DNA from: Photobacterium profundum SS9
GTDB lineage: Bacteria; Pseudomonadota; Gammaproteobacteria; Enterobacterales; Vibrionaceae
Length of the DNA: 64,000 bases
Reading direction: 5' to 3'
Assembly (NCBI RefSeq): GCF_000196255.1
Contig: NC_006370.1
Location: 526,187-590,186, forward strand
This document shows positions 11,745 through 19,408 of the stretch, piece by piece; position 1 is the stretch's first letter; the number at the start of each line of letters is the position of its first letter. Below the pieces are notes generated by a model. That model was not told where the DNA came from and made no database searches. It saw nothing but the letters and a program-made list of their open reading frames with translations. The position numbers and the translations under genes were made by a program.

Positions 11745-12308
11745 TTAACTGGTCAGGCTAATCCAGCTTCTTGCGCACATCCTCGTTACTCTTTTCGTGT
11801 CACTAAGAAAGCTATTCCAAGCACTGCACACCTTATCAAAAATCTCATCATAATCTTTAAAAGCTTGGTTCGCTAAATGGTGTTGCCTCATCCAACTCCA
11901 AACTTGTTCTATTGAATTGAGCTCTGGTGAATAGGGAGGAAGCTTTATGATACTGATATTATGAAAACTATGTGCCGTATCTTCGGTATGCCATCCTGCA
12001 CCATCCATTATCACAACGGCATGCCTGCCTTTTTCTGTCGCACTTGATACTTGCTGAAGATGCAGTTTCATCGCATCTTTATTGCTCCAAGGAACAACGA
12101 TGGCTTCTCCAATGCCTCGGCTAGGACAAACAGAACCAAAGAGATACGCATATTCAAACTGCTGCTGTTTGATGACGCGCGGACGCGTTCCTGTCTTTGC
12201 CCAAACCCTTGTTGTGGTGTTCTGTTGGTCGAATAGTGCTTCATCTTGAAGCCAAACATCAACACTCTCAAGCCCTATGTGACCTGGGATCTTGAGGATA
12301 GTTTTCAT
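11745..12308 (-). CDS. IS630-family transposase, catalytic part (OrfB)
   Basis: A 187-residue frame holding the DDE catalytic domain: VWLQDEALF (first Asp), VVIMDGAGWHT (second Asp) and PPYSPELNSIEQVW (Glu), in the order of IS630/Tc1-mariner enzymes. It follows OrfA in a different frame. An A7 run in the overlap (near 12312) could allow ribosomal or transcriptional slippage to make the fused enzyme, as known for some IS630 elements. The ATG at 12308 has no convincing ribosome-binding site, which favours fusion over independent start. The stop codon is inside the terminal repeat. Confidence 0.85.
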   Translation of the reverse strand: MKTILKIPGHIGLESVDVWLQDEALFDQQNTTTRVWAKTGTRPRVIKQQQFEYAYLFGSVCPSRGIGEAIVVPWSNKDAMKLHLQQVSSATEKGRHAVVIMDGAGWHTEDTAHSFHNISIIKLPPYSPELNSIEQVWSWMRQHHLANQAFKDYDEIFDKVCSAWNSFLSDTKRVTRMCARSWISLTS

Positions 12309-12309
12309 T

Positions 12310-12780
12310 TTAAATTTTTTTAAAATCGTCTTGGATTTTATCGCACTGCTTAGGGTGCTTTGAGCGGGAGGTTATCCATGAAAAACCCATTTTTTTGAGC
12401 AATATATAAATGTAGTCTGGGTGGTATGCTTTGCCAAATGTCTGCGTGATGTAGTTATGAATATCATGACCTGTGAGTCTGCCACCATCAGGTTTAGCCG
12501 CGTTTTCTTCAATGTACTTGGCGAGCAGTTGCCTTTCTTGATGAGAGAGAAAAGAAGGACGGCCAGTACGAGGTTTTTCCTTTAGTCCGTCGAGTCCCTC
12601 TTCAAGAAAAACCTGAATCCATTTGTTTACACTGGTACGGCTTACCTTTAGGTACTTAGCAATTTGAGTGCGTGAATGGCCATCTTGGAAGTGAGCCAGT
12701 GCTAAAAAGCGCATTTTCATCTGGATAGATGTTTGTTTGCTAGCAAGGGATTTAAAGTCGATATTATTAAGGCTATCCAT
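12310..12780 (-). CDS. IS630-family transposase, DNA-binding part (OrfA)
   Basis: A 156-residue frame with two helix-turn-helix units: an HTH at about residues 20-55 (HSRTQIAKYLKVSRTSVNKWI) and a winged-helix-like HTH_32/33 region to about 130 (GRPSFLSHQERQLLAKYI, GFSWITSRSKHPKQ). These bind the element ends in the IS630 family. The frame ends at KKI after the TTT-AAA-AAA-A run, where slippage would lead into OrfB (11745-12308). Confidence 0.85.
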   Translation of the reverse strand: MDSLNNIDFKSLASKQTSIQMKMRFLALAHFQDGHSRTQIAKYLKVSRTSVNKWIQVFLEEGLDGLKEKPRTGRPSFLSHQERQLLAKYIEENAAKPDGGRLTGHDIHNYITQTFGKAYHPDYIYILLKKMGFSWITSRSKHPKQCDKIQDDFKKI

Positions 12781-12949
12781 GGCAATAACTCAGACAAAGT
12801 AGATAGCCTCAATTAGATCATATATTTAACTAGAATGGTATAATATCCCATGTGTAGACTTGGTTTGGGCCCGTTGCAACCAATGCTTTTGGTTTTTTTA
12901 CTTTCTGGCACGGTTTGCTCCGTTGTCTATGATTTAGTAGCTTATGTGC

Positions 12950-14347
12950 ATAGGTATCTACACAAAATGGTTACGAATTAACCAATCGGCCAAGAGAAGG
13001 GAACTGATCTAAGGATCAACGATCAAGAGAGTTAACTTTCATTTCATTAGTATTGACGATGACTCTTTTTGAACAACATCAATTACCCTGTATCCTTGAA
13101 TCAAGATTATCTAAGCGTTATCAGACCCTTATAATGGAACACATGACAGTTAATTCTAGCAATGCACCAGGTGTAAAATCTCTTCGCCACCACACACAAT
13201 CATGGGCATCGACACAAGCAACATGGCGTTTTTATCATAATGAGGATGTGACTTTTCCTATGCTAAGTGGCCCGATGCTGGGTCTTGCTCGTTCTGGTGT
13301 GAAAGAAAGTCAAAGTCGATATGTATTAATGGCTCATGATTGGTGCCATATCAATTTCGCTAAACATCATAGTAAGTTAGATAAAACTAAGATGTCACAC
13401 GCTCTCGATGTTGGCTACGAACTGCAAGCGTCTTTATTGGTAGACGCAAATACTGGCGCACCCATTGCTCCAGCAGGTCTTAACTTACTGACAAGCAACG
13501 GTATTTATCAATGCCGAAGCCAAGAGTTACAACCCAAGCAAAGTCACCTAGATTCACTCTTTGACAGCATTCATTGGCAAGAACAATTAGATTTAGACAA
13601 GCCCCTGGTGCATGTTGTTGATAGAGAAGCAGATTCAGCGAAAGACTTAAGACGTTTAGGCTCAGTTCACTGGCTAACTCGAACTAAAAAAGGCTCAACG
13701 TTCCGTCACGAAGGTCAGTTTAAAACGGCTGAAATCATCAGTCGAACAATCTCCCCAGACTTGAAAGGTGTTATTTCTCTTCGAGGTAAAGAGGGCTATT
13801 TGTTTGTTGGTGAAACGACTGTTGAGTTACACCGGAAATCAGAAAAGCTCGCGTCAGCGGCGCCCACCTGTCGCTTTGTTATGAGCCTGGTCACGGATGA
13901 TGAAGGTAAAGAGCTAGCAAGATGGTATCTGCTGTCTAACGTGTTGGATGTTGATGCAACAGAGATTGCAACGTGGTATTGCCATCGCTGGAATATTGAA
14001 TCTTGGTTTAAGTTATTGAAGTCAGATGGTCATCAGTTAGAAAAATGGCAGCAAACTACTGCGGAGTCAATATTAAAGCGTCTGATCACAGCCAGTGTTG
14101 CAACGACGTTGATATTTAAGCTTTATTCGGACAGCTCGGATGAAGCTAATGAATTTAAAGGTTTTTTGGTTAAGCTGAGTGGTCGTTTAACTAAGCGAAC
14201 AAAGCCTGTCACTCAGCCATCACTGCTTGCGGGACTATGGGTTTTCCTACAAATGTGTGAAGTACTAGATACCTACACCATGGATGAGATAAACGCGATG
14301 AGGCAAATAGCCAGTTCGTTTTTTGCTCAATCTGTGTAGATACCTAT
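12950..14347 (+). mobile_element. IS4-family insertion sequence with 10-bp target duplication
   Basis: The ends are perfect 15-bp inverted repeats, ATAGGTATCTACACA (12950-12964) and TGTGTAGATACCTAT (14333-14347). They are flanked by the direct repeat GCTTATGTGC at 12940-12949 and 14348-14357. Taking out the element and one repeat restores the IS3 OrfB frame exactly, so the boundaries are secure. The length of 1,398 bp is typical. Confidence 0.95.
13059..14339 (+). CDS. IS4-family DDE transposase
   Basis: A 426-residue intact transposase. The N-terminus has the Tn5/IS50-like DNA-binding segment (SLRHHTQSWASTQATWRFYHNEDV). The DDE core shows VLMAHDWCHINF (Asp), LVHVVDREADSAKDL (second Asp) and the YREK-type signature in the form YCHRWNIESWFKLLKSDG (Glu). 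The ATG at 13059 is taken; an in-frame TTG at 13053 is less likely, and the ribosome-binding site is weak, as is common in insertion sequences. The TAG stop lies in the right terminal repeat. It runs opposite to the interrupted IS3 genes. Confidence 0.92.
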   Translation: MTLFEQHQLPCILESRLSKRYQTLIMEHMTVNSSNAPGVKSLRHHTQSWASTQATWRFYHNEDVTFPMLSGPMLGLARSGVKESQSRYVLMAHDWCHINFAKHHSKLDKTKMSHALDVGYELQASLLVDANTGAPIAPAGLNLLTSNGIYQCRSQELQPKQSHLDSLFDSIHWQEQLDLDKPLVHVVDREADSAKDLRRLGSVHWLTRTKKGSTFRHEGQFKTAEIISRTISPDLKGVISLRGKEGYLFVGETTVELHRKSEKLASAAPTCRFVMSLVTDDEGKELARWYLLSNVLDVDATEIATWYCHRWNIESWFKLLKSDGHQLEKWQQTTAESILKRLITASVATTLIFKLYSDSSDEANEFKGFLVKLSGRLTKRTKPVTQPSLLAGLWVFLQMCEVLDTYTMDEINAMRQIASSFFAQSV

Positions 14348-14680
14348 GCTTATGTGCTTTTAAAATCCGATAAAATGTTGACTCAGAACCCAGATAAATC
14401 CCTTTATCTGCCAGTATCGGCACTATCTGATTCGGGGGTAAATTTGCATATGTAGCTTCATTGGCAACATTAATAATACGTTGCCTCTCCAAGTCTGTTA
14501 GCTTGTTTTTGGGTGCCCTTTGAGCATTTAGCCGTTTGTCATGAGTGTTATCGTTATATTTCCAGCGCTGTATGGTTTTTGAATTCAGGCCAATAATTTT
14601 ACAGGCTTGAGACTGCCGAGCTCCTGTTGCCTGAGCCTCGTTGATCAAGCTAAGGATTTCTTCACGTTCGCTGTTTGTTA

Positions 14681-15202
14681 TTAGCTGTCCTCGTCGGCTC
14701 CCCAGATGGCGTTTACTTTTTTTTGGAGAACTAACAATGCGGCCGTTTCAGCCAGCGCTTTATCCTTGCGGTTTAACTCTTTTTTAAGTGCTTTATTCTC
14801 TATTTTCAGCTCTTTCACTTCACCCGATCTTGGTGTTACTGAAGATGATTTTTTGCCATTAACAAAATCCGTCTTCCATTGCTGAATATGATGAGGATAA
14901 ATGCCGCTTTCACGACACAATTCATTGATAGCTTTCTCATCCAAGGCTGCACACTGGATGATAATTTCAAGTCGTTCTTCTAGAGTCCAATCTTGTGGAC
15001 GTTTCTCATTAGACATCATTTTTAACTCAGCTTCTGAAGCCATTTCAAATTCATGATTTTTGGCTTGTCGGATCCATTTGGTTAAGGTTGAAAAGCCAAC
15101 ACCTAATGAGTCAGCAACGTCTTTAATGTTACTGTCAGCAGATCGGTTAAGTGCTTTTTGAACAGCTTGTATCTTAAATGCTTCGGTGAATTTTACACTC
15201 AT
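14681..15202 (-). CDS. IS3-family OrfA with two helix-turn-helix regions
   Basis: A 173-residue DNA-binding protein, longer than the usual OrfA of about 100 residues. Two homeodomain-like HTH_Tnp_1 units are visible: residues 1-48 (FTEAFKIQAVQKAL to TLTKWIRQAK) and about 70-115 (WTLEERLEIIIQCAAL to HIQQWKTDF). A leucine-rich coiled coil (ELKIENKALKKELNRKDKAL) follows. Near the end, A8G on the coding strand (14724-14716; QKK codons) is a typical slippery site for -1 frameshifting, and the OrfB frame is open from there. Frameshifting can no longer give a whole enzyme because OrfB is split. Confidence 0.82.
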   Translation of the reverse strand: MSVKFTEAFKIQAVQKALNRSADSNIKDVADSLGVGFSTLTKWIRQAKNHEFEMASEAELKMMSNEKRPQDWTLEERLEIIIQCAALDEKAINELCRESGIYPHHIQQWKTDFVNGKKSSSVTPRSGEVKELKIENKALKKELNRKDKALAETAALLVLQKKVNAIWGADEDS

Positions 15203-15345
15203 TTTTAATACCTCTAATGAAAATTAGAAGCGACAAGTAGTCTGACACAGGGGGCTATTTATAGTTCACTTGTGAGTGGTTCTAACCCGAGGAATGGTCA
15301 GAGATGTGTCTTGATAGGTATAAAGTAGAATGAAAATCAGATTGT

Positions 15346-15378
15346 TATCAAAAGAAAAAGGGTAGTAACTAACTACCC
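15346..15378 (-). terminator. Terminator of the chitin operon
   Basis: Read on the minus strand, GGGTAGT-TAGTT-ACTACCC is followed by TTTTTCTTTT. It lies about 110 bp after the last gene (phosphohexomutase, stop at 15487) and separates the operon from the insertion-sequence nest. Confidence 0.85.
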
Positions 15379-15486
15379 TGTCGCGATTACCTAAAAGAAA
15401 CAGGTTTGCGAAATGTAACAGCTGTATAGCATGTTACGATAGGACCCAACAATGAATGCGGTAAACAGTGTTTATAAAAGAAGAAC

Positions 15487-16899
15487 TTATACTTTTAAGA
15501 ACTCTTTCAGCTGTAGAAGTACTGCCTTTGCTTTAATTTTATCTTCCATTTCAACGAATAAACGCAGTAAAGGCTCTGTGCCAGAAAAGCGCGCTAATGC
15601 CCAGCCACCATTTTTAAAATACACTTTAGCGCCATCGGCATAGCTGATTTTTTCTATATCGTAATTGAATTCAGGTAACTCTTTATCAATATATATTTTG
15701 TTATATAAGCGTTCGCGATCTGATATTTTAAATATACAGTCATCTTCTGCGGTGTAGGCATAACCATATTTACTGTAGATTTCATCAAGCATTTCAGAGA
15801 GTTTTTTGTTAGTTACACTGATCATTTCGACCAATAAACTAGATGCAAAAACACCATCTTTTCCTTTGATATGCCCGCGAATAGTCAAACCACCAGAACT
15901 CTCTCCGCCAATTAAAGAGTCATCGGCTTCCATCTGTGAGCTAATATGTTTAAAACCGACAGGCACTTCAAAACATTTTTCATCATGGGCTGCTGCTATT
16001 TTATCTAGTAGATGTGTGGTTGCTATGTTACGTACAACAGAGCCTTTCCAGCCTTTGTATTCCAACATGTAGTAGTAAAGTAATAGAAGTACTTCGTTGG
16101 GATGAATGAAGTTACCTTTTTCATCTATGATTCCGAGGCGATCAGCATCACCATCAGTTCCAATCCCAATGTCATAACCCTCGTGAGCAACTAGGTGCTT
16201 TAGACGATATAGTGTTGCTGCATTTGGTGATGGCATTAAGCCACCAAAAGACGGATTTTGATCATCATGGATAACATCAACGTCGCAGCGACCTGAAATT
16301 AACACTGTTTGTAATGCATTTTTAGCGACACCAAACATAGGGTCAATCAATACACGCAAGTTAGCTTTCTTAATCGCTTCGATATCAATAAAGTTAATGA
16401 TTGAGTCGACAAAGGCATTCATAGGATTAATGATTTTGATTGTTTGTGCGTTCAGTGCCTCATCAAAATCTATGTGTTTAACATCACTATTCGTTAGCCC
16501 TTGAACTTGTTGTTCAATTTTTTGCGTAATAATTTCATCCGCATCACGGCCACCTTCAATGAAGATCTTAATGCCGTTGTAATCAGCAGGGTTGTGAGAA
16601 GCCGTGATACAAGCTGAATATGTTGCACCTATCTCTTTTGATTCGAACATTACGACAGGAGTAGGGACATATTTGTCTATAAAACTGACAGTAATGCCAT
16701 TACCAGCGAGCACTTCTGCAAACCATGCGGCGGCTTTGTCTGATAAAAATCGACGGTCGTAACCAATCACAAAACCATTATCTATAACATTCTCGTTATG
16801 CATGATATTGGCAAGAGCCTGGGCAACTAATCGAACATTTTCACGAGTAAACTCTTCACCAATGAAGGCGCGCCAGCCACCTGTTCCAAACTGAATCAT
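15487..16899 (-). CDS. Phosphohexomutase, probable GlcNAc-1-phosphate mutase
   Basis: A 470-residue member of the alpha-D-phosphohexomutase family. The phosphoserine loop TASHNP lies near residue 98, the metal loop TDGDADR near 235, the sugar-binding GGESSGG near 325, and the phosphate-binding RFSGTEP near 447; all four domains are complete. As the last gene of the operon it most likely converts GlcNAc-1-phosphate, released by the neighbouring chitobiose phosphorylase, to GlcNAc-6-phosphate. V. cholerae has the same gene in the same place. AGGAG eight bases before the ATG supports the start. Phosphoglucomutase activity is the alternative; the context favours the amino-sugar substrate. Confidence 0.88.
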   Translation of the reverse strand: MIQFGTGGWRAFIGEEFTRENVRLVAQALANIMHNENVIDNGFVIGYDRRFLSDKAAAWFAEVLAGNGITVSFIDKYVPTPVVMFESKEIGATYSACITASHNPADYNGIKIFIEGGRDADEIITQKIEQQVQGLTNSDVKHIDFDEALNAQTIKIINPMNAFVDSIINFIDIEAIKKANLRVLIDPMFGVAKNALQTVLISGRCDVDVIHDDQNPSFGGLMPSPNAATLYRLKHLVAHEGYDIGIGTDGDADRLGIIDEKGNFIHPNEVLLLLYYYMLEYKGWKGSVVRNIATTHLLDKIAAAHDEKCFEVPVGFKHISSQMEADDSLIGGESSGGLTIRGHIKGKDGVFASSLLVEMISVTNKKLSEMLDEIYSKYGYAYTAEDDCIFKISDRERLYNKIYIDKELPEFNYDIEKISYADGAKVYFKNGGWALARFSGTEPLLRLFVEMEDKIKAKAVLLQLKEFLKV

Positions 16900-16963
16900 G
16901 ATGGAACTCCTATTTCTCTCAATCGAAAATTAAAGTGGGGATAAAAGTTATCCCCAAAAATAT

Positions 16964-19369
16964 TTAACCCATTACCACTGTTACAGTATTAATAGTGCCT
17001 TCAGCCTGAGGTGCAATTGCCCCATCAACTGTTTCACCGTTTAGCGTAATAGAAGTAATGCCTTTGCTAACATGGTTTGGATTTACAACATTGATGTTGT
17101 AAGTCGCTCCTCGCCATTGACGCGTAACGTCAAAACCGGGCCAGTCAGTTGGAATACATGGATCGATGATTAGACCGTCAAAGCTTAAACGGACACCGAG
17201 AATAAAGTTTGTGGCGGCAATATAAGCCCAACCAGAAGTACCAGTTAACCATGGGTGGTTTGCACGACCATGATCTTGGTGATCGCGTCCCATAATGAAT
17301 TGAACGTAGGAGTAAGGTTCCGTTATACGCTTTTCAATCATGTCATTTTGGTTATATGGGTTAAGTGCATCGTAGAATTTCATCGCTTGATCACCGCGAC
17401 CAAGCTTCGCTTCAGCGACCCAAGCCCATGGGTTCGGATGAGAGAAGATTGCACCATTTTCTTTTACACCTTGATAAACGCGGGTGACAAAGCCAATGTC
17501 ATCATTCGGTGTGGCAAAAGAAGGAGCATTTAAGTGAAGGCCATAGTCAGAGTAAAGGTACTCATCGACCGCATTCATTGCTTTCTCGCCGCGCTCTTGA
17601 GTAACAGCACCCGATACCACAGCCCAAGTATTAGACTCTAAATGCACTTTTCCTTCGGTTTGTTCGTTAGTACCTACTTTGTCGCCGTGTTTAGTGATAC
17701 CACGAATGTACCAACCACCGTCTTCGTCCCACAGGTGCTTTTCACAGGCATTTTGTACACCGCCAGCCATATCAGCATAACGTGCAATGTCTTCGTCTTT
17801 ACCTAAAAATTTAGCGAGGTCGATAAACTCTGTAATTGCCCAATAATGAAGGAAGGCAACCATTGATGATTCACCGCCACCAAGATTTAAGCAATCATTC
17901 CAATCTGCTCGTAATCCTTTAGCAATACCTGTTCGTCCTACATGTTCAGCTGTGAAATCAAGTGCCGCTTTCATGTGGTCATAAACGGTTGCTTCACCAC
18001 CATCGGCAAAAGGAATGATTTCATTAAAGAAATCAGTTTCGCCAGTTTCCATAACGTAACGACAGATAGTCGGTACTAACCATAAGTGATCGTCAGAACA
18101 GGTGTCTTCGATACCATGGATCTTATCTTCGTCGCTTGGTGTTGGAACGACGGTTGGGGATTTGGATGGTTCAATATTAGCTTTTTCTGGATCAAACCAA
18201 TCAGGATCAAATAGGTGGAGACCATAACCTGCTTTTACTTGCCCTCGAAGAAGATCGATAAGGCGTTTCTTTGTCATCTCAGGGTTGGAGTGAGGTACTG
18301 CCATTGCATCTTGTGCTGTATCTCGATAACCAAGACCTGTACGCCCGCCTACTTCAATAAAGGAAGCAAAGCGCGACCACACCACACATGTTTCAGCCTG
18401 GTATAAGGTCCAGGTGTTTAACATGGTATCTAGACCTTCGTTTGGCGATTTTACTTGGAACTTTGCGCAGCGCTCATCCCAATGCGCTTTGATACCAGCA
18501 AATGCAGCATCAACATTTTCTAAGTTTTGGTATTTAGCGCGCAGTTTAGCGCCATTGCCTTTACCTAAACCTAAGATATAAACAAAACGTACTTCTTCAC
18601 CGGGTTGAATGACAAATTGTTTATGTAAAGAACCACAATGGTTATAACAAGTTTGGGCGGTATTCGAACACTTACCTTGCTCCACTGCGATAGGGTTTGA
18701 TTCGTCACGGTATAACCCAAGGAATGAGTCACGTTGACCATCGTAGCTATCAGGATCAAACGTTGAAGCTAGGTAGTAAAAGCCTTCAAATTCATTGGTG
18801 TTATAGTAAAGATCGCACTCGATGACACCATCTTCATAAGACGTGCCTGCAGAATATAGGCTCATCTGGTGGTTTTGGTTATCAGACTCTATGTGACTGA
18901 ATGAAAACTCAACAAATGAAAATGCGCTGATTGTTCGCGGTTTGTCACTGTCATTTTTGATGACAACATCCCATACTTCAGCATCTTCACCTTTTGGGAC
19001 GAAAAGAGTTTTTGACGCTGTAATACCGTTGTATTCACATTTGAATTTTGAGTAAGACAAACCATGACGAATTTCGTAGCTTGCTTCATCAAGACTTTTA
19101 GCCACTGGCTGCCAAGAAATTGACCAGTAATCTCCCGTTTCATCATCACGGAGATATACATAGTGACCAGGGCGATCAAATGATGCATTTGGACGAAATT
19201 TGGTTACGCGATTGTATTCAGGTGAATTGTAAAATGAGTAACCACCTGCATTATGTGAAATTACAGTACAGAATTTCTCAGTACCAAGATAGTTAGTCCA
19301 TGGTGCTGGCACATCTGGACGAGTGATAACGTACTCTCTGTTGTCATTATCAAAATAACCGTATTTCAT
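16964..19369 (-). CDS. chbP: N,N'-diacetylchitobiose phosphorylase (GH94)
   Basis: Cytoplasmic enzyme that splits (GlcNAc)2 with phosphate into GlcNAc-1-phosphate and GlcNAc, saving one ATP compared with hydrolysis. The length of 801 residues equals the characterised Vibrio proteolyticus enzyme. Asp492, in ADWNDCLNL, falls exactly on the catalytic acid reported for that enzyme. The N-terminal beta-sandwich (about 1-280), linker, (alpha/alpha)6 barrel (about 310-720) and C-terminal beta cap are all present, and there is no signal peptide. It lies between the GH20 gene and the phosphomutase gene with short gaps (39 and 64 bp), so product and next enzyme are encoded side by side. AAAGGA precedes the start. 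Confidence 0.95.
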   Translation of the reverse strand: MKYGYFDNDNREYVITRPDVPAPWTNYLGTEKFCTVISHNAGGYSFYNSPEYNRVTKFRPNASFDRPGHYVYLRDDETGDYWSISWQPVAKSLDEASYEIRHGLSYSKFKCEYNGITASKTLFVPKGEDAEVWDVVIKNDSDKPRTISAFSFVEFSFSHIESDNQNHQMSLYSAGTSYEDGVIECDLYYNTNEFEGFYYLASTFDPDSYDGQRDSFLGLYRDESNPIAVEQGKCSNTAQTCYNHCGSLHKQFVIQPGEEVRFVYILGLGKGNGAKLRAKYQNLENVDAAFAGIKAHWDERCAKFQVKSPNEGLDTMLNTWTLYQAETCVVWSRFASFIEVGGRTGLGYRDTAQDAMAVPHSNPEMTKKRLIDLLRGQVKAGYGLHLFDPDWFDPEKANIEPSKSPTVVPTPSDEDKIHGIEDTCSDDHLWLVPTICRYVMETGETDFFNEIIPFADGGEATVYDHMKAALDFTAEHVGRTGIAKGLRADWNDCLNLGGGESSMVAFLHYWAITEFIDLAKFLGKDEDIARYADMAGGVQNACEKHLWDEDGGWYIRGITKHGDKVGTNEQTEGKVHLESNTWAVVSGAVTQERGEKAMNAVDEYLYSDYGLHLNAPSFATPNDDIGFVTRVYQGVKENGAIFSHPNPWAWVAEAKLGRGDQAMKFYDALNPYNQNDMIEKRITEPYSYVQFIMGRDHQDHGRANHPWLTGTSGWAYIAATNFILGVRLSFDGLIIDPCIPTDWPGFDVTRQWRGATYNINVVNPNHVSKGITSITLNGETVDGAIAPQAEGTINTVTVVMG

Positions 19370-19408
19370 TGTTTCTAATCCTTTTAAATATTTACTTTCC
19401 GTGAGTGG

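Larger units (their letters stand above)
11730..12840 (-). mobile_element. IS630-family insertion sequence
   Basis: The terminal inverted repeats CCATTCTAG(C)TAATTAA (from 11732) and TTAACTAGAATGG (to 12838) are bounded by TA on both sides, the TA duplication expected of IS630/Tc1 elements. It carries two consecutive transposase frames on the minus strand and is about 1.1 kb, a normal IS630 size. Confidence 0.88.
9875..14690 (-). pseudogene. IS3-family OrfB (DDE transposase), split into three pieces and truncated
   Basis: The N-terminal piece (about 14690-14358) carries the OrfB helix-turn-helix and ends at RILKAH. Removing the IS4 element and one copy of its target duplication restores KAHKLLNHRQ into the middle piece (12949-12841), which ends at YTWDI with the first catalytic Asp. 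The C-terminal piece (10255-9875) resumes at TYLPTTVKG and contains LHSDNG (second Asp) and NPYSESLFRTLKY (Glu). All three DDE residues survive, but the normal 60-70 residues after the Glu are missing: the frame ends at KEVEAA just before the terminal repeat. The element was therefore also shortened by a deletion. Confidence 0.8.
9845..15245 (-). mobile_element. IS3-family element split by nested insertion sequences
   Basis: The outer element has matching ends: TCAAGCTACTTGTCGC at 9845-9860 and its near inverted copy GCGACAAGTAGTCTGA at 15230-15245. It encodes OrfA (14681-15202) and a disrupted OrfB in three pieces (14358 upward, 12841-12949, 9875-10255), all on the minus strand. Without the inner insertions it would be about 1.3 kb. 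Inserts inside it are an IS4-family element (12950-14347), an IS630-family element (11730-12840), a fragment with an IS630-like end (11611-11729) and an IS110/IS1111 element (10256-11610). I could not identify a clear target duplication for the outer element, so its exact ends are approximate by a few bases. Confidence 0.8.

Noticed and set aside
14265..14357. C-terminal 30 residues of the apparent IS3 OrfB N-terminal frame
   Set aside because: This part is the IS4 element end and its target duplication read in frame by chance.
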